In this document: positions 1-9,211 of the stretch, in pieces
Position numbering within the stretch: position 1 is the first letter of the stretch
Layout: every line of letters starts with the position of its first letter
DNA from: Natronosporangium hydrolyticum
Lineage (GTDB): Bacteria > Actinomycetota > Actinomycetes > Mycobacteriales > Micromonosporaceae
NCBI RefSeq assembly: GCF_016925615.1
Contig: NZ_CP070499.1
Location: 4,092,001 to 4,156,000 of the forward strand
Length of the DNA stretch: 64,000 nt
Direction of reading: 5' to 3'
The notes under the pieces: model-generated
What the model was told of the DNA's origin: nothing
The model's database searches: none
What the model saw: only the letters and a program-made list of their open reading frames with translations
Position numbers and translations under genes: made by a program

Positions 1-12
1 GGAGATCGGGGT

Positions 13-237
13 ATGACCGGTCCGGTCGAGGTGCTCGACTGCCGGGGGCAGCGGTGTCCGCTACCCGTCATCCACTTGGCGCGACGGTTGCCCGAGCTGC
101 CGGTCGGCGCGGTGGTGCGGGTGCTCGCCGACGATCCGGCGGCGGCCAACGACATCCCGGCCTGGTGCCGGCTGCGCGAGCAGGAGTACCTCGGCTCGCC
201 AGCCACGCACGCGTACGAGGTGCGGCGGAGCGGCTGA
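13..237 (+). CDS. TusA/SirA-family sulfur carrier protein
   Basis: A 74-residue protein of the TusA (YeeD/SirA) fold. The N-terminal motif CRGQRCPLPVIHLARRL contains the family CPxP signature, with the cysteine that carries persulfide sulfur in characterised TusA proteins, followed by the expected alpha-helix and a C-terminal beta-strand. A GGAG-like ribosome site lies just upstream at the window edge. Characterised relatives relay sulfur to tRNA thiolation, molybdenum cofactor or sulfur oxidation. No partner gene is visible here because the window starts at this gene, so the exact pathway is open. Length is normal for the family. Confidence 0.82.
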   Translation: MTGPVEVLDCRGQRCPLPVIHLARRLPELPVGAVVRVLADDPAAANDIPAWCRLREQEYLGSPATHAYEVRRSG

Positions 238-266
238 TCAGTCCGTGAGATTACCGGTACCGATAT

Positions 267-277
267 CGAAACTTTCG
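267..277. promoter_or_regulatory. GAAA-n-TTTC palindrome upstream of xylanase gene
   Basis: Perfect 11-bp inverted repeat CGAAACTTTCG about 110 bp ahead of the GH10 start. Similar GAAA(n)TTTC elements have been described upstream of xylanase genes in streptomycetes; the regulator here is unknown. It lies between the TusA-like gene and the xylanase and most plausibly serves the latter. Confidence 0.5.
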
Positions 278-329
278 GAAATTTACCGGCAACAACGGTT
301 GACACTGCGGGCGTGACCAGCCGAGAATG

Positions 330-343
330 TGGAAGCGCTTCCA
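330..343. promoter_or_regulatory. LacI/CebR-type operator TGGAAGCGCTTCCA
   Basis: Perfect 14-bp palindrome with a central CG, matching the general form of LacI-family operators and close to the CebR site (TGGGAGCGCTCCCA) that represses cellulose and cello-oligosaccharide genes in actinomycetes. It sits 45 bp before the GH10 start codon, a position suited to repression. No lacI-type gene is in the window, so the regulator would act from elsewhere. Confidence 0.65.
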
Positions 344-388
344 TCGATGCATCGGTTCCGATTATTCCCCCGAAGGAGAGACCGGCCA

Positions 389-1834
389 ATGGAAAACGCT
401 TTCCTACGCCGGGCCGCCGGATGGCTCGTCGTACCTCTCATAGCCGCGGTCGGCGCGGTTGTCGTCAGTCCCCCTGCCCAGGCCCAGGGTGGCCTGCGCA
501 ACGCCGCCGGCGACATGCTCGTCGGCGTGGCGGTCACCCCCGACCTGCTCAACAACTCCACCTACGGCAACCTCGCCGCCTCCGAGTTCAGCTCCCTTAC
601 GGCCGAGAACCACATGAAGTGGGAGACCATCCAGCCGTCCCAGGGCAACTTCAACTTCGGCCCGGCCGACCAGATCGTCAACTTCGCGCAGCAGAACAAC
701 CAGCAGGTGTATGGGCACACTCTGGTCTGGCACTCGCAGGCGCCGAGCTGGCTGCAGAACCTCAGCGGCAGCGCCCTTGACCAGGCGATGCAGACCCACA
801 TCGACACGGTCATGAACCACTTCGGCAGCTCGGTGCCCCGGTGGGACGTCGCCAACGAGGTGATCGACGACAATGGCGGCCAGCTCCGGAACTCGTTCTG
901 GCTGCAGGGCATGGGCGAGGGCTACATCGACCAGGCGTTCCAGTACGCGCGGCAGGCGAGTCCCAGCACCACGCTGTGTTTGAACGACTACAGCATCGAC
1001 GGCATCAACACCAAGAGCACCGCGTACTACGACCTGGTGCAGGGCATGCAGTCGCGGGGCACCCCGATCGACTGCATGGGCTTCCAGGCCCACCTGATCG
1101 TGGGTCAGGTCCCCGGCAACATGCAGCAGAACCTGCAGCGCTTCGCCGACCTGGGGCTGGAGATCTGGATCACCGAGCTGGACATCCGGATGAGCATGCC
1201 GCCGACCCAGCAGAGCCTGCAGCAGCAGGCGAGCGACTACGCCGAGGTCTTCCAGATCTGCCAGAACGTCTCGGCCTGCGCCGGGGTCACGGTCTGGGGC
1301 TTGCACGACGCCCAGTCCTGGGTTCCGGACCACTTCCCCGGTGAGGGCGCCCCGTTGATGTGGGACGACAACTTCAACACGAAGCCGGCGTACGACGCGG
1401 TGCTGCAGCAGCTCGGTGGCTCGACCCCGCCGACCACGCCGCCCACCACGCCGCCGACCACGCCGCCCACAACCCCGCCGACGACCCCGCCGCCGGGCTC
1501 CGGTGACTGCGCGGTGGCCTACGAGGCCAACAACTGGGGTGGCAGCCCTGGCTACACCGCCAACGTCACCATCACCAACAACAGCAGCAGCACCATCAAC
1601 GGCTGGAGCCTGACCTACGACTACTCCGCCGGCCAGACCGTCGAACCACCCGGCTGGAACGCCACCGTCAGCCAGTCCGGCAGCAGCGTCACCGCTGCCA
1701 ACGCCGGCTGGAACGGCACCCTGGCCCCCGGCCAGTCCACCTCCTTCGGGTACAACGCCGCCGCCGCCAGCGCCGGCAACAACCCCGCCCCGGGCGGGTT
1801 CGCCCTCAACGGCACGACCTGCACCACCGGCTGA
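389..1834 (+). CDS. Secreted endo-1,4-beta-xylanase, GH10 plus CBM2
   Basis: Extracellular xylan-degrading enzyme of 481 residues. Start chosen at the ATG behind AAGGAGAG (372-379); an upstream in-frame ATG would give an unlikely N-terminal extension before the signal peptide. Order: signal peptide (about 1-32, ending SPPAQA), GH10 catalytic domain (about 35-343), a Thr/Pro linker of TTPP repeats (about 344-369) and a C-terminal family 2 carbohydrate-binding module (about 370-481). The catalytic acid/base is Glu157 in DVANEV and the nucleophile Glu263 in WITELDI. CBM2 modules bind cellulose or xylan, keeping the enzyme on plant cell wall. Two palindromic sites upstream suggest sugar-responsive repression. 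A perfect hairpin terminator follows the stop. Confidence 0.95.
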   Translation: MENAFLRRAAGWLVVPLIAAVGAVVVSPPAQAQGGLRNAAGDMLVGVAVTPDLLNNSTYGNLAASEFSSLTAENHMKWETIQPSQGNFNFGPADQIVNFAQQNNQQVYGHTLVWHSQAPSWLQNLSGSALDQAMQTHIDTVMNHFGSSVPRWDVANEVIDDNGGQLRNSFWLQGMGEGYIDQAFQYARQASPSTTLCLNDYSIDGINTKSTAYYDLVQGMQSRGTPIDCMGFQAHLIVGQVPGNMQQNLQRFADLGLEIWITELDIRMSMPPTQQSLQQQASDYAEVFQICQNVSACAGVTVWGLHDAQSWVPDHFPGEGAPLMWDDNFNTKPAYDAVLQQLGGSTPPTTPPTTPPTTPPTTPPTTPPPGSGDCAVAYEANNWGGSPGYTANVTITNNSSSTINGWSLTYDYSAGQTVEPPGWNATVSQSGSSVTAANAGWNGTLAPGQSTSFGYNAAAASAGNNPAPGGFALNGTTCTTG

Positions 1835-1853
1835 TCCTGTCGCCGAGCCGGGT

Positions 1854-1887
1854 CGTCTGGCGCCACTGCGTGCAGTGGCGCCAGACG
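1854..1887 (+). terminator. Hairpin terminator after xylanase gene
   Basis: Perfect 16-bp inverted repeat (1854-1869 with 1872-1887) around a 2-base loop, 20 bp past the xylanase stop. No long T run follows, which is usual for high-GC actinobacteria. It may also serve the convergent archease gene. Confidence 0.75.
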
Positions 1888-1931
1888 GCGTGCGGGCACC
1901 GTGGTGGACAGGCGGGTGAGCGGGCGCTGGT

Positions 1932-2357
1932 TCACCGGTTCAGAGTTACCGCACAGGACCAACCCGACTCGCCCGGGCCGATCCGCAGCCCGTGGAACGA
2001 GACCACCTTCGGCACCTGGCCCAACGGGTCAGCGAGTCCAGCGTCAGTGACCTGGAACCGCACCTGCAGCCCGTTTCCGGCGGCGACCACCTCGGTGGCT
2101 AGCGGCACCTGACCGGCCACCTCCACCAGATAGATGACTTCTTCGAGCACATCCACCAACAGATCCTCGTCGCTACCCGGGTCCGCCTGGAATACGACCT
2201 CCGTGGCCCTGGATTTCGCGGACATATCGGTTAGGTCGCCCCGGTCGGCGAAGCTCTCCACGACGGCCGCCACCGCCTCGGCGACGCACTCCTCGCGCGT
2301 CGGCGCCCACGCTTCCACCCGGACGTCAACGGCGCCCGGTACGGTCCGGCGGCCCAT
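1932..2357 (-). CDS. Archease family protein
   Basis: A 141-residue protein of the archease (SHS2-fold) family, recognisable from EAWAPTREECVAEAVAAVVESFAD near the N-terminus and the closing beta-strand region. Characterised archeases help the RNA ligase RtcB to use GTP and turn over; no rtcB is in this window. The position where archeases usually have H-T-A-D reads G-A-V-D, so the conserved Asp is kept but the neighbouring residues are not, and the N-terminus is short. It is convergent with the xylanase gene and divergent from the adenosine kinase gene. The fold call is fairly firm; activity on RtcB is inferred. Confidence 0.75.
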   Translation of the reverse strand: MGRRTVPGAVDVRVEAWAPTREECVAEAVAAVVESFADRGDLTDMSAKSRATEVVFQADPGSDEDLLVDVLEEVIYLVEVAGQVPLATEVVAAGNGLQVRFQVTDAGLADPLGQVPKVVSFHGLRIGPGESGWSCAVTLNR

Positions 2358-2487
2358 CCGGTCACGGTAACCTCCCGCCGGCCGGCTGGGGCCCTACTTC
2401 TCGGAATCACCGCAGGTCAGAGCGGCCTCGACGAAGACGCCAGCAGGTCGCGCCGGTCACTTCGGTAAGCTGAGGTGCGGCCGATGA

Positions 2488-3483
<996 letters not shown>

Positions 3484-3514
3484 CGGGGGAGGCGGTTCGC
3501 CGCCACCGACGCAA

Positions 3515-3548
3515 CGCGGCGCCCCACCGAGTTCGGTGGGGCGCCGCG
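3515..3548. terminator. Bidirectional hairpin terminator between adoK and erpA-like gene
   Basis: Perfect 16-bp stem (3515-3530 with 3533-3548) around a 2-base loop, lying between two convergent genes. It can act as a rho-independent-like stop in both directions, although no T tract is present. Confidence 0.75.
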
Positions 3549-3600
3549 TCGTCGAAAGCTCAGCTGACTCGTTGACGGCTCACCGGGAGTCGCCGACGGC

Positions 3601-3966
3601 TCAGTGGAACGAGTCCCCGCAGGCGCAGGAGCCCTGCGCGTTGGGGTTGTCGATGGTGAAGCCCTGCGCGTCGATCTTGTCGGCGAAGTCGATGGTGGCG
3701 CCGGTCAGATACGGAGCGCTCATCCGGTCGACCACCACCTCGACCCCGTCGAAGTCGTTGACGATGTCGCCGTCGAGCGACCGCTCGTCGAAGAAGAGCT
3801 GGTAACGCAGGCCGGAGCAGCCTCCCGGCTGCACCGCGATGCGCAGCCGCAGGTCGTCGCGGCCTTCCTGCTCCAGCAGCGTCTTGACCTTGGAGGCCGC
3901 AATGTCGGTCAGGACGACGTTGCGGGACTCCTGCGGCTCGGCCTGGGTCTCGGTCGGTGTGGTCAC
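3601..3966 (-). CDS. erpA: ErpA/IscA-type iron-sulfur cluster insertion protein
   Basis: A 121-residue A-type Fe-S carrier (HesB/IscA/ErpA). The three ligand cysteines are present: Cys50 in PGGCSG, Cys114 and Cys116 in SCACGDSF at the C-terminus. It accepts a cluster from the SUF scaffold and passes it to apo-proteins; the nearby quinolinate synthase NadA is a 4Fe-4S enzyme and a plausible client, but that is inference. GTG start chosen because AGGGAG stands 6 bases upstream and the family N-terminus fits; a longer in-frame reading starts with unrelated sequence. The homologue in mycobacteria (Rv2204c) sits between adoK and glycerate kinase, as here. Confidence 0.9.
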   Translation of the reverse strand: MTTPTETQAEPQESRNVVLTDIAASKVKTLLEQEGRDDLRLRIAVQPGGCSGLRYQLFFDERSLDGDIVNDFDGVEVVVDRMSAPYLTGATIDFADKIDAQGFTIDNPNAQGSCACGDSFH

Positions 3967-4059
3967 GTTGCTGCTCCCTGGAACGCCAGTCAGTATTCGT
4001 CCAGCACCAACGCTAGCTGACGATGGCGATATTCCTGAACCGGAACCCCAACGAGCCGC

Positions 4060-4121
4060 GCCGATCATGAGCTATGCAGCAGACACGCCCGGCGTGTCGG
4101 GTAAAAAAGCTCATGATCGGC
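4060..4121. repeat. Nested inverted repeat at the end of the glycerate kinase gene
   Basis: Outer arms of 14 bp (4060-4073, GCCGATCATGAGCT, with its complement at 4108-4121) enclose a second hairpin, GACACGCC at 4082-4089 with its complement at 4091-4098. A run of six A lies just inside the right arm. The glycerate kinase stop codon falls in the outer right arm, so this is probably its terminator (minus-strand transcript) or a dispersed palindromic element. Confidence 0.7.
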
Positions 4122-5247
4122 GGCTGGGGGGGTCTGTCGCGATCTGGGCGGCTAGCTCCTTGAGGCCGGCGGCGGGTTCGGCCATCGCTCGCGCCGCATC
4201 TCCACCGAAGTGCTCCACCAGCGAGAACACCCCGGTCACCCCGGCGGCTGTGGCCTCCGTCACCGGCACGGTCGCCCGGCCCGCCACCACCAGGCAGGGG
4301 ACCCCTCGCGCCCGCGCCGCCCCGGCCACCGCCGCCGCCACCTTGCCTCGCAGCGACTGGCTGTCGAACGACCCCTCACCGGTGATCACCAGATCCGCCT
4401 CGGCGATCGCGTGATCCAGCCCGGTCAGGCGCCTCACCAGCGCCATCCCGGCCTCGACCCGGCCCCCCAGGGCGAGCAGCGCCGCACCCAACCCGCCCGC
4501 CGCGCCGCCACCGGGCAGCGTCGCCAGCCCGGCCGGGCAGCCCGGCAACTGCTGCTCCAACACCGTCGCCCACTGCGCCAACGCCGCGTCGAGCAGCGCC
4601 ACCTCCGCCTCGCCCGCACCCTTCTGCGGACCGAAGACGGCGCTGGCCCCGGCCGGGCCCAGCAGCGGGTTATCCACATCGGTCGCGGCCACCAGCTCCG
4701 CCCCGTACAGCTGTGGCTGGCCCGCCAGGCCCGACGCCGCCGCCACCGCCGCCCCACCCGGCGGCAGGGCGTAGCCGGCACGGTCCACCGGCCCCGCCCC
4801 CAGCGCGGCGAGCATGCCCGCGCCGCCATCGTTGACCGCCGAGCCGCCGAGTCCGACCACCACCCGCCGCACCCCACCAGCTACGGCGGAGCCGATCAGC
4901 AACCCCAGCCCGTACGAGGTGGTCACCGTCGGGTCGCGTTCGGACTCCGCCAGCAGATGCAGGCCACAGGCCTGGGCGCTCTCCACATAGCCGGTGTCGC
5001 CGAGGACCAGCAGCCACCCCGGGACCGGCCGCCCCAACGGGTCGACGGTGCGCACCGGCACCCACTCGGCGGCGGGGCCGGCCGCGGCGGCGAGCACGTC
5101 GAGGAAGCCCGGGCCACCATCAGCCAACGGCCGCTGGTCGATCTGGTCGGCGGGGGACGCTTCCCGCCACCCCTCGGCCAACGCCGACGCCGCCGCGACG
5201 GCGGTGAGGGTACCGGCGAACTTGTCCGGACAGATGAGCACCCGCAT
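4111..5247 (-). CDS. glxK: Glycerate kinase (GlxK/GarK family)
   Basis: A 378-residue glycerate kinase that phosphorylates D-glycerate, feeding photorespiratory-type or sugar-acid carbon into glycolysis. Family marks are MRVLICPDKFAGTLTA at the N-terminus, PLADGGPGFLDVL, the glycine-rich GLGGSAVNDGGAGMLAALGA and, near the C-terminus, TGEGSFDSQSLRGK. The usual DGGEGT reads DGGPGF here, an unusual change in a conserved loop. Start set at the ATG giving MRVLICPDKF; an upstream in-frame start would add 12 residues that do not fit. Gene order with adoK and erpA matches mycobacteria (Rv2205c). Confidence 0.88.
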   Translation of the reverse strand: MRVLICPDKFAGTLTAVAAASALAEGWREASPADQIDQRPLADGGPGFLDVLAAAAGPAAEWVPVRTVDPLGRPVPGWLLVLGDTGYVESAQACGLHLLAESERDPTVTTSYGLGLLIGSAVAGGVRRVVVGLGGSAVNDGGAGMLAALGAGPVDRAGYALPPGGAAVAAASGLAGQPQLYGAELVAATDVDNPLLGPAGASAVFGPQKGAGEAEVALLDAALAQWATVLEQQLPGCPAGLATLPGGGAAGGLGAALLALGGRVEAGMALVRRLTGLDHAIAEADLVITGEGSFDSQSLRGKVAAAVAGAARARGVPCLVVAGRATVPVTEATAAGVTGVFSLVEHFGGDAARAMAEPAAGLKELAAQIATDPPSRRS

Positions 5248-5306
5248 GACCGAACAGTCTCTCAGCTCACAGTGACCCGGCAAAGCCGGCGTGGGACAAT
5301 CGTGGC

Positions 5307-6476
5307 GTGAGCGCTACGTGGGTCGAACCATCCGGCACCGCCACCGCACTGCTCCTGCTCGGCCGCGGCAGTGATGCCGACTCCGAGCGGGGGGTGGACT
5401 GCCCCGGCGAGCTGCCGGCTCCGAGCGATCCCGACCTGGTCGCCCGCGCTCGAGCGGCCAAGGCAACGCTGGGTGACCGGGTCTTCGTGCTCGGCCATCA
5501 CTACCAACGCGACGAGGTGATCCAGTTCGCTGACGTCACCGGTGACTCGTTCAAGCTCGCGCAGCGGGCCGCGGCCCGCCCCGACGCGGAGTGGATCGTC
5601 TTCTGTGGCGTGCACTTCATGGCCGAGTCGGCCGACATCCTCACCGCGGACCATCAGCAGGTGGTGCTCCCGGACCTCGCCGCCGGCTGTTCGATGGCGG
5701 ATATGGCGGCGTTGCCGCAGGTGGAGACGGCGTGGCAGCAGCTCACGGAGGCGGGCGTCGCCGGCCAGACCGTGCCCGTCACCTACATGAACTCCTCGGC
5801 CGACATCAAGGGGTTCGTCGGCCGCAACGGTGGCGTGGTCTGCACTTCCTCCAATGCCCGGCGAGCTCTCGACTGGGCGTACGAGCGCGGCGAGAAGGTG
5901 CTGTTCCTCCCCGATCAGCACCTGGGACGCAACACCGCGGTGTTGGAGCTGGGCTTCACCCTCGACGAGTGTGTCCTGTGGGACCCCCACAAGCCGCAGG
6001 GCGGGCTTACCGAGGCACAGCTGCGGCAGGCAAGGATCATTCTCTGGCGGGGTCACTGCTCGGTGCACGGGCGGTTCACACTCGACTCCGTCCAGGAGGT
6101 GCGCGACCGGGTGCCGGGCGTCAACGTGCTGGTCCACCCGGAGTGCCGGCACGAGGTGGTGACCGCCGCCGACGAGGTCGGCTCCACCGAAAAGATCATC
6201 AAGGTGCTCTCGGAGGCGCCCGCCGGCTCGGCCTGGGCGGTCGGCACGGAGCTGAATCTGGTCCGGCGACTAGCGCACCAACACCCCGACAAACAGGTCA
6301 TGTTCCTCGACAAGACCGTCTGTTACTGCTCCACCATGAACCGCATCGACCTGCCGCATCTGGTGTGGGCGCTGGAGGAGCTGGTGGCCGGGCGGGTCCC
6401 CAACCGGATCACCGTCGAGGCCGACACCGCGCGCTATGCCCGCAGTGCTCTTGACCAGATGCTCGCCCTGCCCTGA
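5307..6476 (+). CDS. nadA: Quinolinate synthase NadA
   Basis: A 389-residue 4Fe-4S enzyme that condenses iminoaspartate with dihydroxyacetone phosphate to quinolinate in de novo NAD synthesis. Seen: GHHYQRDEVIQFADVTGDSF substrate-binding start, CGVHFMAESADIL with the first cluster Cys, PECRHEV with the second, and CYCSTMNRIDLPHLVWALEEL near the C-terminus with the third. GTG start. The first about 40 residues before DPDLVARARAAK are a loosely conserved extension seen in actinobacterial NadA. nadB and nadC, its usual partners, are not adjacent. It runs divergently from glxK with only about 60 bp between starts. Confidence 0.95.
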   Translation: MSATWVEPSGTATALLLLGRGSDADSERGVDCPGELPAPSDPDLVARARAAKATLGDRVFVLGHHYQRDEVIQFADVTGDSFKLAQRAAARPDAEWIVFCGVHFMAESADILTADHQQVVLPDLAAGCSMADMAALPQVETAWQQLTEAGVAGQTVPVTYMNSSADIKGFVGRNGGVVCTSSNARRALDWAYERGEKVLFLPDQHLGRNTAVLELGFTLDECVLWDPHKPQGGLTEAQLRQARIILWRGHCSVHGRFTLDSVQEVRDRVPGVNVLVHPECRHEVVTAADEVGSTEKIIKVLSEAPAGSAWAVGTELNLVRRLAHQHPDKQVMFLDKTVCYCSTMNRIDLPHLVWALEELVAGRVPNRITVEADTARYARSALDQMLALP

Positions 6477-6780
6477 GAATCCCATGACGCACCGGCCGTG
6501 CCCCGCGTGCGTTGCCCGGTTGCGACCGTTCTACCCTATTGCGCGATTAGTTTGTCCCTGTCCCTGAGAGGTACGCCCTCGCCAGCGACGACTCGGCCCG
6601 CAATCCCGCGGCAGCACTAGTAGCACAACTCGTGGTCTTCTGCGTGCAGTTGGTAGTACTTCACCCCAACGTGCCACGCCACGCCGGCTGTGCACACTGT
6701 CCCCGCTGCCCAGGGACTATGCTCACCGAGCGGAACTGGCGACGGCGCCCCGCTCGCGGTGCATATCTGGAGGTTGCTCG
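6477..6780 (+). promoter_or_regulatory. nadA-murA intergenic region with probable murA promoter
   Basis: No gene is supported in these 304 bp. A candidate -10 hexamer TATGCT lies at 6718-6723, without a good TTGACA-like partner, and a clear ribosome site GGAGG precedes the murA ATG. No strong hairpin is visible after nadA. Confidence 0.45.
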
Positions 6781-8112
6781 ATGAATGCGCCACTGACCGA
6801 CGACCTGCTCACGGTCCACGGCGGCACCCCGCTCCAGGGGGAGATCCGGGTGCGTGGCGCGAAGAATCTGGTCTCCAAAGCGATGGTGGCGGCCCTGCTG
6901 GGCGACGCGCCCAGCCGGCTGTTCGACGTCCCCCGGATCCGGGACGTCGAGGTCGTGCGCGACCTGCTGGAGCTGCACGGTGTGCGGGTCTACGACGACG
7001 GCGACGCGCTGCTGCTCGACCCGGCCAACGTGGAACGGGCCGGGGTCGAAGAGATCAACGTGCATGCCGGTTCGAGCCGGATCCCGATCCTGTTCTGCGG
7101 GCCGCTGCTGCACCGCCTCGGCCAGGCGATCATCCCCGACCTGGGCGGCTGCCACATCGGTCCCCGGCCGATCGACTTCCACCTGCAGGCGCTGCGCGAG
7201 TTCGGCGCGATGGTGGAGAAGACCGACGAGGGCCTGCTGCTGACCGCGCCACACGGGCTGCGCGGCACCAAGCTTGAGCTGCCCTTCCCCAGCGTCGGCG
7301 CCACCGAACAGGTGCTGCTGACCGCGGTGATGGCCGATGGGGTCACCGAGCTTCGGAACGCCGCCGTCGAGCCCGAGATCATCGATCTGATCTGTCTCCT
7401 GCAGAAGATGGGCGCGATCATCAGCGTGCACACCGACCGGGTGATCGAGATCGAGGGGGTAGACCGGCTCAGCGGCTATGCCCACCGGCCGATCCCCGAC
7501 CGGATCGAGGTCGCCAGCTGGGCCGCGGCCGCGCTTTCGACCGGCGGCGACGTCACCGTGCACGGGGCCCGCCAGGTCGACATGATGACCTTCCTGAACA
7601 TCTTCCGGTCGGTCGGTGGGGCGTACACCGTCGATGACACCCCCGGCGGCGGCATCCGGTTCTGGCACCCCGGCGGCGACCTGAAAGCGACGGCGCTGGA
7701 GACCGGAGTGCACCCCGGGTTCATGACCGACTGGCAGCAGCCGCTGGTGGTGGCGTTGACCCAGGCCAGCGGCTTGTCGATCGTCCACGAAACGGTGTAT
7801 GAGCAGCGGCTCGGTTACACCTCGGCGCTCAACCAGATGGGCGCCACCATCCAGGTCTACCGCAACTGCCTCGGTGGTACCCCCTGCCGGTTCGGTCGCC
7901 GCAACTTCATCCACTCTGCGGTGATCGCCGGACCGTCGAAGCTCAACGGCGCCGACCTGCGGATCCCCGATCTGCGCGCCGGCTTCAGCCACCTGATCGC
8001 CGCCCTCGCCGCGGAAGGCATCTCCCGGGTCCACGGCGTCAAGCTGATCCATCGCGGCTACGAGGATTTCCTGGCCAAGCTGACCGCCTTGGGTGCGCAC
8101 GTCGAACTCTGA
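6781..8112 (+). CDS. murA: UDP-N-acetylglucosamine 1-carboxyvinyltransferase (MurA)
   Basis: A 443-residue EPSP-synthase-fold enzyme that transfers enolpyruvate from PEP to UDP-GlcNAc, the first committed step of peptidoglycan synthesis in the cytoplasm. The start VHGGTPLQGEIRVRGAKNLVSKAMVAALLG is typical of the actinobacterial MurA type. Cys124 in GGCHIGPRP is the PEP-binding cysteine that fosfomycin alkylates in sensitive enzymes (mycobacteria have Asp there), so fosfomycin sensitivity is possible. The C-terminal DLRAGFSHLIAALAAEG motif is also present. ATG with GGAGG upstream. The following DUF3043 gene is on the same strand about 80 bp later. Confidence 0.93.
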   Translation: MNAPLTDDLLTVHGGTPLQGEIRVRGAKNLVSKAMVAALLGDAPSRLFDVPRIRDVEVVRDLLELHGVRVYDDGDALLLDPANVERAGVEEINVHAGSSRIPILFCGPLLHRLGQAIIPDLGGCHIGPRPIDFHLQALREFGAMVEKTDEGLLLTAPHGLRGTKLELPFPSVGATEQVLLTAVMADGVTELRNAAVEPEIIDLICLLQKMGAIISVHTDRVIEIEGVDRLSGYAHRPIPDRIEVASWAAAALSTGGDVTVHGARQVDMMTFLNIFRSVGGAYTVDDTPGGGIRFWHPGGDLKATALETGVHPGFMTDWQQPLVVALTQASGLSIVHETVYEQRLGYTSALNQMGATIQVYRNCLGGTPCRFGRRNFIHSAVIAGPSKLNGADLRIPDLRAGFSHLIAALAAEGISRVHGVKLIHRGYEDFLAKLTALGAHVEL

Positions 8113-8189
8113 CCCGCCCCGGCGGGCGTGGCGGATCGAGGTGGGGTGAGCGGCGAGACCGCAACCGCGGCGTCGGTTACCCTTACCGC

Positions 8190-8876
8190 GTGCCGTCGTT
8201 GTTTCGCCGTAGATCCAGCCAACTCGTCGAAGAGACCGAGCCGGCCACCGAGGTCACCGACGAGGTGACCGAAGAGGTGACCGAAGAGGTCGAGGAGGCC
8301 GACGAGGACCCGTCCGCCCGTAGGGGCTACACCCCCAGTAAGAAAGAACGGGGGATCTCCACCCCGAAGCGTCCGCATGCGCACCTGCGGCGCCCGGGCA
8401 CGGTTCCGACCTCCGCGTCTGGCAAAAAGCTGACCAAGGAGGAGCGGCAGGAGCTCAAGGAGGAGCGGCGGCGCCGGCGGCAAGAGGTCACCGAGGGCAT
8501 GAAGCGCGGTGACGAGCGGTACCTGACCGCGCGGGACAAAGGTCCGGAGCGCAAGATCGCTCGGGATGTGGTCGACTCCCGGCGCACGGTCGGCACCTGG
8601 TTCTTCGCCGGTGCGTTGTTCGTACTGCTCTTCTCTGGTGCCGCCATGCCGGACGAGGTACGCCTGATCGCGAACCTGGCCTGGGCGGTGCTGGCGATCG
8701 CCGTGATCACCGACTCGTGGCTGTTGTGCCGCAAGACCAAGCGGTTGGTGCGGCAGCGGCACCCGGACTCGACCGAGCGGATGGGCGCGCTCTACTTCTA
8801 CGTGATCATGAGGGCGCTGACCTTCCGGAAGCTCCGGATTCCGCATCCCGGTCGGCGGATCGGCGAAAAGATCTGA
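8190..8876 (+). CDS. DUF3043 family membrane protein
   Basis: A 228-residue actinobacterial protein of unknown function (DUF3043). An acidic N-terminus with a VTEEVTEEVEEADED run is followed by a highly basic stretch (KKLTKEERQELKEERRRRRQE) and two membrane segments (about 135-153 and 158-174); the C-terminus HPDSTERMGALYFYVIMRALTFRKLR is strongly conserved in the family. Start is GTG. Family members often sit beside adenosine kinase or cell-wall genes in actinobacteria (Rv2203 occupies this neighbourhood in mycobacteria), which fits here, but no role is established. Confidence 0.8.
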   Translation: MPSLFRRRSSQLVEETEPATEVTDEVTEEVTEEVEEADEDPSARRGYTPSKKERGISTPKRPHAHLRRPGTVPTSASGKKLTKEERQELKEERRRRRQEVTEGMKRGDERYLTARDKGPERKIARDVVDSRRTVGTWFFAGALFVLLFSGAAMPDEVRLIANLAWAVLAIAVITDSWLLCRKTKRLVRQRHPDSTERMGALYFYVIMRALTFRKLRIPHPGRRIGEKI

Positions 8877-8890
8877 GCACTCCGCCCGGG

Positions 8891-9211
8891 TCAGGGCAGG
8901 CCGAGCAGGCGCAGCCCGGCCGCGGTCGCGGCCGCGGCGACTACCACCACCGCGAAGGGCAACCGGCGCCACGCCAGGATCAGCCCGACCAGGACTCCGC
9001 CGGGTCGGGCCACTCCGGCCGGGCTGCCGGCCTCGGTGAGCGCCGCAGTCACCGCCAACGCGGTCAGCAGCGCCACCGCCGCCAGCGGCAGCAGCCGACG
9101 GACCGACTCCGGCAAGGTCAACCGGTCCGCGAGCAGCACTCCGGCCAGCCGGAAAGCGTACGTCCCCAGCGCGAGCGCCAGCACTACCGCCAGCATCGCC
9201 GCGGTGCTCAC
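8891..9211 (-). CDS. azlD: AzlD-type branched-chain amino acid export subunit
   Basis: A 106-residue membrane protein with three or four hydrophobic segments, matching AzlD (LIV-E family small subunit; LALALGTYAFRLAGVLL start). Together with AzlC it would export branched-chain amino acids or analogues. Its GTG start overlaps the AzlC stop by 4 bp (GTGA at 9208-9211), showing translational coupling. Confidence 0.85.
   Translation of the reverse strand: MSTAAMLAVVLALALGTYAFRLAGVLLADRLTLPESVRRLLPLAAVALLTALAVTAALTEAGSPAGVARPGGVLVGLILAWRRLPFAVVVVAAAATAAGLRLLGLP

Noticed and set aside
404-1333. Long open frame antisense to the xylanase gene
   Set aside because: Typical shadow frame in high-GC DNA; its protein has no recognisable domain, while the sense strand encodes a complete GH10 enzyme.
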